A stretch of DNA of 64,000 bases from Bacillus sp. NTK034 (lineage in GTDB: Bacteria; Bacillota; Bacilli; Bacillales; Cytobacillaceae). Position 1 is the first letter of the stretch. Each line of letters starts with the position of its first letter. The stretch covers positions 62,001 to 126,000 of the forward strand of contig NZ_JAFKOJ010000008.1 in NCBI RefSeq assembly GCF_017303275.1. The letters run 5' to 3'. Both the position numbers and the translations under genes were made by a program. Below are positions 43,000 through 52,259 of this stretch, in pieces. The notes below the pieces were generated by a model. It worked only from the letters and a program-made list of their open reading frames with translations, did no database searches and was not told the origin of the DNA.

Positions 43000-44907
43000 A
43001 TGAGCATGACATTTACGCAGCTGCTGATTGAAAGGGCTTACACAAAAGGGTCACAAGTTGCTTTAAGAGAAAAAGAATTTGGAATTTGGAATGAAATCAC
43101 GTATGAAGCGTTCTTGGAGAAAGTTATGAATTTCAGCTTGGGGTTGGCATCTTTAGGTCTGAAAAGGGAGGATAAGCTAGCCATTATTGGCGATAACAGA
43201 CCTGAATGGGTAATCAGTGAGCTTGCTGTGCAAAGCTTGGGCGGCATTTCAGTCGGAATCTATCAGGAATCCTTACCTGCTGAACTTAGTTACATCATTG
43301 ATAATTGTGACGCAACTATAATAGTAGCAGAAGATCAGGAGCAAGTGGATAAGCTTCTGGAAATTAAAGACTCCATTCCTAAAGTCAGAACGATTATTTA
43401 TTATGATTCACGGGGCATGAGAAGTTACCGGGAGGATTTTCTTTTTGAATTTGAAGAGGTTCTGCAAATGGGACGGGTTTATCACACTGAGCAGCCTGAT
43501 TTATTTGCACAGGAAGTTGATAAAGGTTCTGCAGATGACGTGGCTATTTTATCATATACTTCAGGAACGACAGGCAATCCGAAAGGAACGATGCTTACTT
43601 ACAGGAATCTGATAGACATGGCTAAAAACCTATCAGACATCGATCCGCTGACTGATAAGGATGAATATGTATCATTCCTTCCGCTTGCCTGGATCGGGGA
43701 ACAAATGATGACCTTTGCTATGGGCTTATACAATGGGATGACGATTAATTTCCCTGAAGAGCCGGCAACCGTATTGGAAGACCTTCGGGAAATTGGGCCA
43801 CAGGTTATGTTTTCACCTCCAAGAATATATGAAGATATGGTATCTCGCTTTCAGGTCAGAATTCAGGACAGCGGCTGGCTAAAAAGAAAGATATATAATT
43901 TGTGCAAGCCGATAGGCGAGAAGGCAGCCAAAGCACATTTTGAAAACAAACCTGTCAGCACTGGAACGAAGGTTCTCTATAGAATTGCTGATTATCTGAT
44001 GTTCAGTGCGATTCGCGATCATTTCGGACTCCTGAAGATCAAGCGCGCTTATACCGGAGGTGCCCCTTTAGGCCCAGATGTATTTGAGTTCTTCCACAGC
44101 ATAGGAGTCAATGTGAAAAGCATTTATGGGCAGACAGAAGTTTCAGGCATATCTATTGTGCACAGGGACGGAGACATTAAGCTGGACAGTGTTGGAATTC
44201 CTATTCCTGGAACAGAAGTGAAAATTTCTGATGAAGGAGAAATTCTGATCAAAAGCTCAAGCGTCTGCAAAGGGTACTATAAAAACGAGAAAAGTACAAT
44301 CGAAACCATTCAGGATGGCTGGCTACATACAGGGGATGCAGGGAGGCTGGATGAAGATGGGCATTTGTATATCATTGACCGTATTAAAGATGTCATTCGC
44401 CTTGATACAGGTGAGATGTTCTCCCCGCAATTTATCGAAAATAAGCTGAAATTCAGTTCGTTCATACAGGAAGCGGTAGCAATCGGGAAGGATCGCCCAT
44501 ATGTGGTTGCCATGATCAATATCGATATGAAAAATGTAGGGCGCTGGGCAGAGAAAAATCAAATCAGCTATACAACTTATACCGATTTATCATCCAAACC
44601 GGAAGTGCTGGAACTGATCGAAAAACAGGTGCAGGAAATCAATCAGACCCTGCCTGAAAAAGCCCGGGTGAAAAAATTCGTTCTTCTTTATAAAGAACTG
44701 GATGCAGATGATGAAGAGCTTACAAGAACAAAGAAAGTCCGCAGGCAGTTTGTTGCTAGAAAATATCAGGCCTTAATCGATGGTCTTTATACAGAGGACA
44801 AAAAAATACGGGTCAATGGCACGATCAAGTATCGTGATGGCATGGAACAAACCATCCAAACAACACTTCAAGTCATTTTTTTGGATGAAGGAGAGGGGGC
44901 AGCTTAA
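43000..44907 (+). CDS. long-form acyl-CoA synthetase inside the liv operon
   Basis: 635 residues from ATG 43000 behind TTAGGAGGGGGGAG. ANL motifs: LSYTSGTTGNPKGTMLTYRN, IYGQTEVSGISIVH, WLHTGDAGRLDEDGHLYIID and RIKDVIRLDTGEMFSPQFIE. Length and the C-terminal part fit the long-chain/bubblegum FACS group rather than the 520-residue type at 36861. The C-terminal catalytic Lys is expected in ELTRTKKVRR. Its place between livG and livH suggests that it activates the acid imported by the transporter. Confidence 0.88.
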   Translation: MSMTFTQLLIERAYTKGSQVALREKEFGIWNEITYEAFLEKVMNFSLGLASLGLKREDKLAIIGDNRPEWVISELAVQSLGGISVGIYQESLPAELSYIIDNCDATIIVAEDQEQVDKLLEIKDSIPKVRTIIYYDSRGMRSYREDFLFEFEEVLQMGRVYHTEQPDLFAQEVDKGSADDVAILSYTSGTTGNPKGTMLTYRNLIDMAKNLSDIDPLTDKDEYVSFLPLAWIGEQMMTFAMGLYNGMTINFPEEPATVLEDLREIGPQVMFSPPRIYEDMVSRFQVRIQDSGWLKRKIYNLCKPIGEKAAKAHFENKPVSTGTKVLYRIADYLMFSAIRDHFGLLKIKRAYTGGAPLGPDVFEFFHSIGVNVKSIYGQTEVSGISIVHRDGDIKLDSVGIPIPGTEVKISDEGEILIKSSSVCKGYYKNEKSTIETIQDGWLHTGDAGRLDEDGHLYIIDRIKDVIRLDTGEMFSPQFIENKLKFSSFIQEAVAIGKDRPYVVAMINIDMKNVGRWAEKNQISYTTYTDLSSKPEVLELIEKQVQEINQTLPEKARVKKFVLLYKELDADDEELTRTKKVRRQFVARKYQALIDGLYTEDKKIRVNGTIKYRDGMEQTIQTTLQVIFLDEGEGAA

Positions 44908-45791
44908 TGACTTTTTTCTTGCAGATGCTCGTAACAGGAATAGTTGTAGGAAGTGTTTATGCACTTGTGGCACTGGGTTTTGTGCTTATTTATAAATCCA
45001 GTGACGCCATCAACTTTGCACAAGGAGAGTTCCTTTTAATTGGAACGTATGTATGTTTAACGCTTATTACAGCCTACAACATTCCGTTTATTGCAGCCCT
45101 TTTAATTGCGCTTATGTTCAGTGCCGTTTTAGGATTTGTCATTGAACGTATTGTTCTGCGTCCGTTTATTGGAGAGCCGGTCATATCGATGATAATGGCG
45201 ACGATCGGTTTATCGAGTGTTCTTGCTGGGATTGTCCATATTATTTGGGGACATGAAACACGTGTGTTTCCAAAAATCTTCTCAGAACAGCCGATTAATC
45301 TTGGTGAGATTGTCATTGCACCTGTCTATTTATGGTCACTTTTAATCGTTGTGGCTATGCTTATCATTTTCACCCTCTTTTTCAAATATTCGAAGCTGGG
45401 AATTGCGATGAGGGCAACCGCAGATGATCAGCAGGCGGCTATGTCAATGGGTATCAGCGTTAAGATGATTTTCGCAGTTGCCTGGGCAATTGCTGCAATT
45501 GTTTCTGCGGTTGGTGGCATCCTTCTCGGGAACATAAATGGTGTTAATGCATCCCTTTCAGCGATCGGCTTAAAAGTACTTCCGGTTGCCATCTTAGGAG
45601 GACTTGACAGTATCCCCGGGGCCATCATCGGGGGACTGATCATCGGCATTCTTGAGAGCTTGACTGGCGGATATCTGGATCCATTGGTTGGTGGCGGTCT
45701 GAAAGAGGTTATGCCGTTTGTCATCCTCGTATTTATCCTTATGTTCAAGCCATATGGTTTGTTCGGAAAAAAAGAAATCGAGAGGGTGTAA
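44907..45791 (+). CDS. livH: ABC permease LivH
   Basis: 294 residues, ATG 44907 overlapping the ligase stop by one base. Eight or so membrane helices; LivH features include GSVYALVALGFVLIYKSSDA, INFAQGEFL and ILGGLDSIPGAIIGGLIIG. One of the two membrane subunits of a LIV-type importer. Four bases separate it from livM. Confidence 0.92.
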   Translation: MTFFLQMLVTGIVVGSVYALVALGFVLIYKSSDAINFAQGEFLLIGTYVCLTLITAYNIPFIAALLIALMFSAVLGFVIERIVLRPFIGEPVISMIMATIGLSSVLAGIVHIIWGHETRVFPKIFSEQPINLGEIVIAPVYLWSLLIVVAMLIIFTLFFKYSKLGIAMRATADDQQAAMSMGISVKMIFAVAWAIAAIVSAVGGILLGNINGVNASLSAIGLKVLPVAILGGLDSIPGAIIGGLIIGILESLTGGYLDPLVGGGLKEVMPFVILVFILMFKPYGLFGKKEIERV

Positions 45792-45794
45792 CCG

Positions 45795-46856
45795 ATGAGA
45801 AATCCTTTTGTAATGGATTGTGGAGAATTCCATGTAAATTATAAACAAGATATGGCCATCTGGAAAATCTCCAGAGTAAGGATGCGGGTATTCATTCTTC
45901 TGGCAATATTTGCAGTCTTTCCGATGTTTGCATCCGATTATATCATTGGACTGGCAACGCTTTGCGGAATTGCCGCGATTGGTGCGATTGGCCTGAACAT
46001 CCTGACGGGCTTTACGGGCCAGATTTCCATAGGGGTAGGCGCGTTTCTCGGAGTAGGCGGATACACGTCGGCCATTCTGACAGCCAAGCTTGGATTAAGC
46101 TTTTGGATTGCCATGCCGACAGCCGGCATTGTGACGGCGATTGTAGGCGGACTATTCGGATTGCCTTCCTTAAGGCTAAAAGGATTATATTTAGCCATTG
46201 CGACACTGGCAGCACAGGTAATCATTTTGTTTATTATTTCCCGCTGGGATGCGCTGACAGGCGGAACAGCCGGAATGGTTCTATCAAGGCCTGAACTTGG
46301 CAGTTTTGTCTTTTACAGTGAGCGGAGCTATTATTATTTGATGTTTGCAGTGCTGATTATTACAGCCACCTTCACCCTGAACCTCTTCCGGTCGCGGGTC
46401 GGCAGGGCATTCATAGCAGTACGTGACCGTGATGTAGCAGCAGAAGTGATGGGAATCGATCTGTTTAAGTATAAGGTATTGGCATTTATTGTGAGTTCCT
46501 TCTTCGTTGGCATTGCCGGAGCTTTACTGGGCCACTATACCATGGTTGTAAGTCCAGAGCTATACAGCATTACAGTGTCCATCGAATACTTAGCAATCAT
46601 ACTGGTCGGCGGATTAGGGAGTGTATTCGGGTCGATCTACGGAGCTGTTTTCATTACATTGCTTCCAGTTGTTCTAAGATCAGGTGTAGAAATGATGAGC
46701 GGGGTTTTTCCAGACTTATCTGCAGTCTTAATAGGTATGAAAGAGGTAGTATTTGGCCTAGTGATTATCTTATTCCTGATTTATGAACCGCAGGGACTCG
46801 CGAAAATATGGAAAAATATTAAAGACTACTTTAAACTATGGCCGTTTTCTTATTAA
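45795..46856 (+). CDS. livM: ABC permease LivM
   Basis: 353 residues from ATG 45795 behind GAGGGTGTAA. The first 35 residues are a hydrophilic extension; then about nine spans. Signatures: LNILTGFTGQISIGVGAFLG, LRLKGLYLAIATLAAQ, FIAVRDRDVAAEVMGID and VGGLGSVFGSIYGAVF. Partner of LivH in the importer. Confidence 0.92.
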   Translation: MRNPFVMDCGEFHVNYKQDMAIWKISRVRMRVFILLAIFAVFPMFASDYIIGLATLCGIAAIGAIGLNILTGFTGQISIGVGAFLGVGGYTSAILTAKLGLSFWIAMPTAGIVTAIVGGLFGLPSLRLKGLYLAIATLAAQVIILFIISRWDALTGGTAGMVLSRPELGSFVFYSERSYYYLMFAVLIITATFTLNLFRSRVGRAFIAVRDRDVAAEVMGIDLFKYKVLAFIVSSFFVGIAGALLGHYTMVVSPELYSITVSIEYLAIILVGGLGSVFGSIYGAVFITLLPVVLRSGVEMMSGVFPDLSAVLIGMKEVVFGLVIILFLIYEPQGLAKIWKNIKDYFKLWPFSY

Positions 46857-46939
46857 TTCCCGGGTAATAATTTCTGAAAATTTTGAAAGTAAAACTTTCA
46901 AATTTTTATAAAAAAGAGGTAAAAATGAGGGGGAACATT

Positions 46940-48118
46940 ATGAAGAAGGTTTGGAAAGGTTTATTGGCAGCAACATTAATGGCTGGAATGCTGGCTGGCT
47001 GTTCAGGAGGCAGCGAGGAAGCATCGGGTGACAAGAAAGGCACAGTCAAAATCGGCGGTATCTTTGACCTTACGGGCGGTACCGGGGATGTTGGAACACC
47101 ATATGCAGAGGGTGAAAAAGCATTTTTTGAATCCATTGCAGGAAAGGAGATCAATGGATATAAGCTCGAATTAATCGGTGATGACTATGCTTATAAAATT
47201 CCTGAAGCCCAAAAACTTTATCAGAAATTGAAATCAAAAGATAAAGTATCGGCCATTTTAGGATGGGGGACAGGTGACACAGAAGCGCTTCGCCAGCAGG
47301 TGGCAGCTGACAAACTTCCATTCATCTCGGCTTCATACTCAGAGAATCTAAAAAATATTGACGAAAGCCCATATAACTTCCTGGCCGCAGCTTCATACTC
47401 AGATCAGGCAAGATCCGTACTGAAATGGATAAAAGACAATCACACTGGCGGCACACCTACTGTAGCATTAATATACAACGATACGGCTTTTGGAAAATCC
47501 CCAATTGAAGATGCCAAGAATTATGCAAAGGAAAATGGCATTGAAATTGTTGATGAGCAAATAGTTGACCTGAAAACACTTGATGCAACCTCCCAATTAC
47601 TGAACATGGAAAAGAAAAATCCTGATTATGCGATTATCAACCAAACTTGGGGGGCAACCGCAACGATTCTAAAAGATGCTAAAAAGCTTGGCCTTGATAC
47701 ACAATTCATCGGTTTAAACTGGGCTGCAGGTGAAGGTTTGCTTCCAATTGCGGGTGATGCGGCTGAAGGATTTATCGGGGTTGTCACACATGCATTCCCT
47801 TATGAAGATCTTCCTGGAATGGAAGAAATCAAGAAGTTCGTAGAAAGCAAGGGTGAAAAGCTGGAAGACAAGAACCAGAAATTTATCCAGGGATGGGTTT
47901 CCGCCAAAATTATGGTTGAAGGCCTAAAACTTGCTGAAGACCCGACTTCAGGTGAAGGAATCCGTGCCGGCCTGGAGAAAATCTCAAATCTGGATCTTGG
48001 CGGTCTAGCCGCTCCAGTTACTTTTTCACCTGACAATCATGCTGGCACCAACCAAATTCGATTGGCAGAAGTGAAGAACGGGCAGTTTGAAGTGTTCACT
48101 GATTATATCGGCTACTAA
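46940..48118 (+). CDS. ABC substrate-binding lipoprotein (LivK-like)
   Basis: 392 residues from ATG 46940, 7 nt behind GAGGGGGAAC; the TTG-type start at 46883 would add a non-signal stretch. Signal peptide with lipobox LAGC (Cys21). The mature part is a periplasmic-binding-fold type 1 protein of the amide/branched-chain class (KIGGIFDLTGGTGDVGTPYA, KVSAILGWGTGDTEALRQQV, ALIYNDTAFGKSPIEDAKNY). Catches the transport substrate at the outer membrane face. Its place after livM and before livF is typical. Confidence 0.9.
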   Translation: MKKVWKGLLAATLMAGMLAGCSGGSEEASGDKKGTVKIGGIFDLTGGTGDVGTPYAEGEKAFFESIAGKEINGYKLELIGDDYAYKIPEAQKLYQKLKSKDKVSAILGWGTGDTEALRQQVAADKLPFISASYSENLKNIDESPYNFLAAASYSDQARSVLKWIKDNHTGGTPTVALIYNDTAFGKSPIEDAKNYAKENGIEIVDEQIVDLKTLDATSQLLNMEKKNPDYAIINQTWGATATILKDAKKLGLDTQFIGLNWAAGEGLLPIAGDAAEGFIGVVTHAFPYEDLPGMEEIKKFVESKGEKLEDKNQKFIQGWVSAKIMVEGLKLAEDPTSGEGIRAGLEKISNLDLGGLAAPVTFSPDNHAGTNQIRLAEVKNGQFEVFTDYIGY

Positions 48119-48194
48119 AATGATGGGGGCGAGGTTTTTTACCCGCCTCCTGTTAACTTTTACAGGCTTGGAATATCGCTAAATTGTGAACTAT

Positions 48195-48284
48195 GCAAAT
48201 AAATTCGAAATTTGGCAAACAAGCGCTTGGCATTCGCAAATAAATCTCAGGTTTTGCAAACAAACCTGGAAAACCAGCAAACAA
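48195..48284. repeat. five GCAAAYAA repeats in helical phase
   Basis: GCAAATAA or GCAAACAA begins at 48195, 48215, 48236, 48256 and 48277, spacing 20, 21, 20 and 21 bp, i.e. two DNA turns. The gap sequences differ. They lie in the 237-bp gap between the LivK-like gene and livF. No ORF, terminator or promoter explains them. Confidence 0.75.
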
Positions 48285-48355
48285 CAAATAATTCAGAACT
48301 TGACCTTGGAACGAATAAATAGAGAAAGAGTTAATAAAGCTGGGAGGACAGATGT

Positions 48356-49144
48356 ATGCTGACAATTAACAATGTCGAAGTGATGTACGATAAGGTCATC
48401 CTTGTACTAAAGGGGATGTCGATGGTGGTGCCGAAAGGGAAAATAGTTGCTTTGCTCGGCAGCAATGGCGCAGGGAAAACCACCACCCTTAAAGCCATTT
48501 CCGGACTGTTGAAGAGTGAGAATGGTGAAGTGACAGACGGATTTATCGAGTTGTATGGGGAGCGCATTGATGTTAGCGATGCTGAAACCATCGTAAAGAA
48601 AGGGATTTTTCAGTGCATGGAAGGAAGGCGCGTGTTCAAGCACCTTTCTGTGGAAGATAACCTGATTGCGGGTGCACATACCAGGAAAGACCGGAAGAAT
48701 ATTAAAAGTGATATTCAAAAAGTTTATCATTACTTTCCAAAGCTTGAAATGCTGAAGCACAGGCAGGCCGGATATCTGTCAGGAGGAGAGCAGCAAATGC
48801 TGGCCATTGGCAGGGGGATTATGGCAAAGCCAAAGGTGCTGCTTCTCGATGAGCCTTCATTGGGACTGGCCCCGCTATTGGTAAAAGAGATCTTCGGGAT
48901 CATCAAAAAAATCAATGAAGAAGAGGGTACCACGATATTGGTAGTTGAGCAAAATGCCAATGTTGCCTTATCGATTGCCGATTATGGATACATCATGGAA
49001 AACGGCCGGATTGTAATGGATGGAACGGTGGACCGGCTCCTTTCCAATCAGGATGTGCGTGAATTTTACCTTGGTATGGGAGATAAGGGACGGAAAAGCT
49101 ATAAAGATATTAAATCTTATAAAAGAAGAAAGAGGTGGCTGTAG
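48356..49144 (+). CDS. livF: branched-chain-type ABC ATPase LivF
   Basis: 262 residues from ATG 48356 behind GGGAGGAC. Walker A GSNGAGKTTT, signature LSGGEQQMLAIGRGIM, Walker B VLLLDEPSLGLAP, and the LivF-typical GIFQCMEGRRVFKHLSVEDN. The C-terminus has a basic tail (KSYKDIKSYKRRKRW). Second ATPase of the importer. Its stop overlaps the GTG of the PaaK-like gene. Confidence 0.92.
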   Translation: MLTINNVEVMYDKVILVLKGMSMVVPKGKIVALLGSNGAGKTTTLKAISGLLKSENGEVTDGFIELYGERIDVSDAETIVKKGIFQCMEGRRVFKHLSVEDNLIAGAHTRKDRKNIKSDIQKVYHYFPKLEMLKHRQAGYLSGGEQQMLAIGRGIMAKPKVLLLDEPSLGLAPLLVKEIFGIIKKINEEEGTTILVVEQNANVALSIADYGYIMENGRIVMDGTVDRLLSNQDVREFYLGMGDKGRKSYKDIKSYKRRKRWL

Positions 49145-50316
49145 TGGAAAAGCTGAAGGAAGTGATTCAGCATGCATATGACAGTGCCAAAGGATTTAAA
49201 AGTCAGCTTGAAGAGGCACGCATTTCTCCAAGTGACATTCTATCTCTCAAGGATTTACAAAAAATTCCCGTGCTTAAAAAAGATCGATTGCCGGAATTGC
49301 AATCAGCAGACCAGCCCTTCGGAAGCCTTGCAGCTGTAAAGCCAAATGAGATGGCACGGATTTTTATGTCACCAGGTCCAATTTATGATCCGCAAACCAC
49401 TGAGAAGGATTTTTGGCGTTTTTCAGAAGCTCTCAGGACAGCCGGGTTTAACAGTGATGATATTGTACAGAATACATTTTCCTATCATCTTTCACCGGCA
49501 GGCTTTATGTTTGACTCGGCACTTCGTGAATTAGGTGCAACTGTAATTCCGGCCGGAACCGGGAATCGGGAGCTGCAGATCCAGATCATGAAGGATGTCC
49601 TGGTAACCGGCTATGTGGGAACTCCGAGCTTCTTTAACCTTTTGCTCGATGCCATTGAAGAGAAAGGATGGAAGATTGGTAACGAAATAGCGATTAACAA
49701 AGTATTCTTCACTGCTGAAATGCTGACTGAACAAATGCGGAAAAGGTGTGAAGACAATGGGATTTCGGTATATGAAGGCTATGGAACTGCCGATTGCGGG
49801 TGCATTGCTTTTGAAGACAAGCAGGGCCCTGGCCTGAGAATAACTGATTCTGCCATTGTACAAATCTGTGAACCGCAGACTGGGTGGGAGGTTTCAGATG
49901 GAGAAGGTGAAGTGGTTGTCACTCTATTTGATAAAAGCTACCCGCTCATCCGCTTTGGCACTGGCGACCTCTCCCGCTGGGTTAAAGGGTACGGGGGAAA
50001 ACGGATTGCAGGAGTGCTGGGGCGTGTTAGTGATGGAGTAAAGGTTAAAGGAATGTTTGTACGAGAAAAACAGCTTGCACAGGTTTTGAATGAAGCAGGG
50101 TATTCAGTTTTTCAGGCTTTTGTCACAAATGAGAACGGGCAGGATCAGCTTACTATTTTCGTAGAATCTGAGCAAGGGTTGGACTCTGAGCTTTCATCAA
50201 AAATTCAGGACGTGATCAGGGTCAAGCCAATCCTGGAATTAACAGCGGCAGGCTCAATTAAGAAGGATGATAAGAAGCTGGTGGATAACCGGAACTACGA
50301 ATTAAAAAAGGTGTAG
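49144..50316 (+). CDS. phenylacetate-CoA ligase-like protein (PaaK family)
   Basis: 390 residues from GTG 49144, 6-7 nt behind AAAGAGGTGG. PaaK/DUF-AMP ligase layout: PVLKKDRLPELQ, an atypical phosphate loop around SPGPIYDPQ, GTPSFFNLLLDAIEE, YEGYGTADCGCIAFE, PLIRFGTGDLSRW and GRVSDGVKVKGMFV. Such enzymes make aryl-CoA thioesters. It is shorter than typical PaaK (about 430) at the N-terminus. As last gene of the liv operon it may activate an imported aromatic or aliphatic acid. Confidence 0.82.
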   Translation: MEKLKEVIQHAYDSAKGFKSQLEEARISPSDILSLKDLQKIPVLKKDRLPELQSADQPFGSLAAVKPNEMARIFMSPGPIYDPQTTEKDFWRFSEALRTAGFNSDDIVQNTFSYHLSPAGFMFDSALRELGATVIPAGTGNRELQIQIMKDVLVTGYVGTPSFFNLLLDAIEEKGWKIGNEIAINKVFFTAEMLTEQMRKRCEDNGISVYEGYGTADCGCIAFEDKQGPGLRITDSAIVQICEPQTGWEVSDGEGEVVVTLFDKSYPLIRFGTGDLSRWVKGYGGKRIAGVLGRVSDGVKVKGMFVREKQLAQVLNEAGYSVFQAFVTNENGQDQLTIFVESEQGLDSELSSKIQDVIRVKPILELTAAGSIKKDDKKLVDNRNYELKKV

Positions 50317-50319
50317 TAA

Positions 50320-50350
50320 AAGGAGGCTGATTGAATCGGCCTTCTTTTTT
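50320..50350 (+). terminator. terminator of the liv/CoA-ligase operon
   Basis: Stem AAGGAGGCTGAT / ATCGGCCTTCTT with T6 tail. The next 235 bases hold nothing I can identify. Confidence 0.75.
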
Positions 50351-50585
50351 GTGGAGAACTGAATTTGTACTCTGAAAAAAGCCGAAAGAGATCATGATTT
50401 TAAAATGGGAAATAATCTTTCGCATTAACGCCAAAAATGTGGTGTGGAGGAGGAAAATGGTAGTTAACCAGCCGGATTAACGCGTAAAAAGGTAAGAGGG
50501 AGAAAAACCGCAGCTAATCAGCTGCTATCAACAAAAATAGAGTTGCAATCCCCAAATAATCACAATTGGTGCCGCTTATAAAAAA

Positions 50586-51197
50586 TCAACGACTGCCATC
50601 GCTATTCTCACATTCCACTACTAGAAACAATCCTTTATAATAGGAAGTCACGTTTGTAACCTTCATGCCGGAATCCTGTATAGCCAGAAGTGTATCACGG
50701 TTTAGATGGCAGCCGTCACAAATTCGTTTCCATAGAGGGGTTAAGGCTTCCTGGGCAAATGCCAGAGCGGGCTGCTCCATTTTTACGTGTTCAAAGAATA
50801 GTATTTTTGCCTTTGGCTTACAGACTCGTCTGATCTCCGCGAGTGCTTTGTCAGGGTTTGGTATCGTGCAGAAAACAAGAGTGGCAACTGCTGAATCAAA
50901 TGTTTTGTCCGCAAATTCAAGATTTTCAGCAGACTGCCGGTGGATATGGATAGGAACACCAGCCGCATTCTTGCGTGGAATAGATTTTTCAATCATTGCC
51001 TGACTTGGTTCAATGGCATCGACCAGAGCCGCATTTTTGTATAATGGGAAGTTGATGCCTGTGCCGGCGCCAACTTCAAGTACCCGGCCGTCCGCCATGG
51101 AAAGAATTTCACTTCTGATTTTCCGGAATTTTCTTATTTCAAGAGGCTGCATGGCCAAATCATATAGGGATGGGAATAAGCTGCTCAAAATTTTCAC
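50586..51197 (-). CDS. class I SAM-dependent methyltransferase
   Basis: 203 residues, minus strand, GTG at 51197. The SAM-binding motif I is GRVLEVGAGTGINFPLY, acidic post-I DAIEPSQAM and motif for Asn/Asp DSAVATLVFCTIPNPDKALA. It belongs to the UbiE/Methyltransf_11 group with a C-terminal WKRICDGCHLNRDT segment common to methyltransferases with phospholipid or small-molecule targets. Substrate unknown. It is monocistronic. Confidence 0.82.
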   Translation of the reverse strand: MKILSSLFPSLYDLAMQPLEIRKFRKIRSEILSMADGRVLEVGAGTGINFPLYKNAALVDAIEPSQAMIEKSIPRKNAAGVPIHIHRQSAENLEFADKTFDSAVATLVFCTIPNPDKALAEIRRVCKPKAKILFFEHVKMEQPALAFAQEALTPLWKRICDGCHLNRDTLLAIQDSGMKVTNVTSYYKGLFLVVECENSDGSR

Positions 51198-51251
51198 TCT
51201 TTTCTTAATAGCTGTCTTTTTCTATTTTACCCTTTTCCGAAAATGAAACAA

Positions 51252-51277
51252 GCTGGTACCTCTCTTAGGGCACCAGC
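51252..51277 (-). terminator. terminator after the DUF169 gene (minus)
   Basis: Hairpin GCTGGTGCC / GGTACCAGC (minus strand) followed by TTGTTTCATTTTC. Confidence 0.6.
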
Positions 51278-51286
51278 ATCAATAAA

Positions 51287-52087
51287 TCAAGGGAGGCTGT
51301 CGAACATTTCGTTCAGCTTTTCATATGTGTCCGGATACTTTGCCTCATACTGAAGGTAGGTTGGGACAGGGTAGCGCACACCGCCTTTGTGGGTCTGCTT
51401 TAATCCCTCAGCAAATTCATCTGACATTGAAAAAGGAATAGTAAAGGCCATTTCGTGATCATGTGTCTGCCCGAAAACCCTATCACCATAGCATGGCAGT
51501 ATCACCTGTGGCTTACCCGTTTTTATGGTCTTAATAACGATATCGGCACAGTCAGCTCTAGCTGTAAATGTGGATGTAATTTCACCGCCCGTATGATAGA
51601 GGGCAGCAGCAACCATTCTCATGACTTGGGCTGAATTCCCATAAACAGTGATTACTTCCGGTTCAAATGCTGCTCTCCCCAGAGGAGCCATTAAAATAGT
51701 TCCCGCTTCCTCCTTTGAAAACTTAGGAACGGCCGCTTCGGTTAAGGCACCAAGGTCACAGGTTTTTGTATACATGCCATCTGTTAAGCTTCCTTTTGAG
51801 TAATAGTCCAGTTCCACTTCAAATCCAAAAGCGATTTTGGCAATTGGGCATGATAAGTCTTCCTTGCCCATGGCAATGGACCAGCCATATCTTCTTGACA
51901 TGGTCACACCCTGGCAGATGCTGAATGTTTTGCCAAAGTCTCTTGCCGGACGTTTTACCCTGTCAGGCAGTTCCTCCCCTTTTTTTAAAACTCTTATAGC
52001 CAGCGGAAAAGTATCGGGTCGCACATATGTAAGAATCGCAGTTTCCAGATCAGAAAGTTTTTGGGCTTGAATCGTTTCCTGCATCAT
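51287..52087 (-). CDS. DUF169 family protein
   Basis: 266 residues, minus strand, start ATG 52087 behind AAAGGAGGGATC. Conserved DUF169 blocks: PLAIRVLKKGEELPDRVKRP, FSICQGVTMSRRYGW, SCPIAKIAFGF, PLGRAAFEPEVITVYGNSAQ and CYGDRVFGQTHDHEMAFTIP. Several conserved cysteines (SICQG, LSCPIA, TARADCADI) suggest metal or cluster binding. No biochemical function is settled for the family; members are common in anaerobes and Bacillus. Confidence 0.8.
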   Translation of the reverse strand: MMQETIQAQKLSDLETAILTYVRPDTFPLAIRVLKKGEELPDRVKRPARDFGKTFSICQGVTMSRRYGWSIAMGKEDLSCPIAKIAFGFEVELDYYSKGSLTDGMYTKTCDLGALTEAAVPKFSKEEAGTILMAPLGRAAFEPEVITVYGNSAQVMRMVAAALYHTGGEITSTFTARADCADIVIKTIKTGKPQVILPCYGDRVFGQTHDHEMAFTIPFSMSDEFAEGLKQTHKGGVRYPVPTYLQYEAKYPDTYEKLNEMFDSLP

Positions 52088-52180
52088 GATCCCTCCTTTA
52101 GTTATTAGAATAATTCTGTAAATTATATGGATTAACCTGCATATTTAGGCTTAATTTTAGGAAACATCATAATATTCCAG

Positions 52181-52209
52181 TTGACATAAAACCAAAAGGT
52201 TGTATATGA
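52181..52209 (+). promoter_or_regulatory. promoter of SRPBCC-arsR operon with embedded operator
   Basis: TTGACA (52181-52186), exact 17-nt spacer, TATGAT (52204-52209). The spacer contains ACCAAAAGGT, so a bound repressor would cover both promoter elements. Confidence 0.75.
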
Positions 52210-52233
52210 TTTAAATGAAACCAAAAGGTTGTA
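52188..52233. promoter_or_regulatory. two direct copies of an ACCAAAAGGTTGTA operator
   Basis: AAACCAAAAGGTTGTA occurs at 52189-52204 and 52218-52233, 29 bp apart, each with the palindrome AACC-N4-GGTT (middle AAAA). One is inside the promoter spacer, the other near the transcription start. The adjacent ArsR-type gene is the natural candidate to bind them. Confidence 0.75.
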
Positions 52234-52259
52234 CTTTATAATTAAAGGAGAGTATGTAT

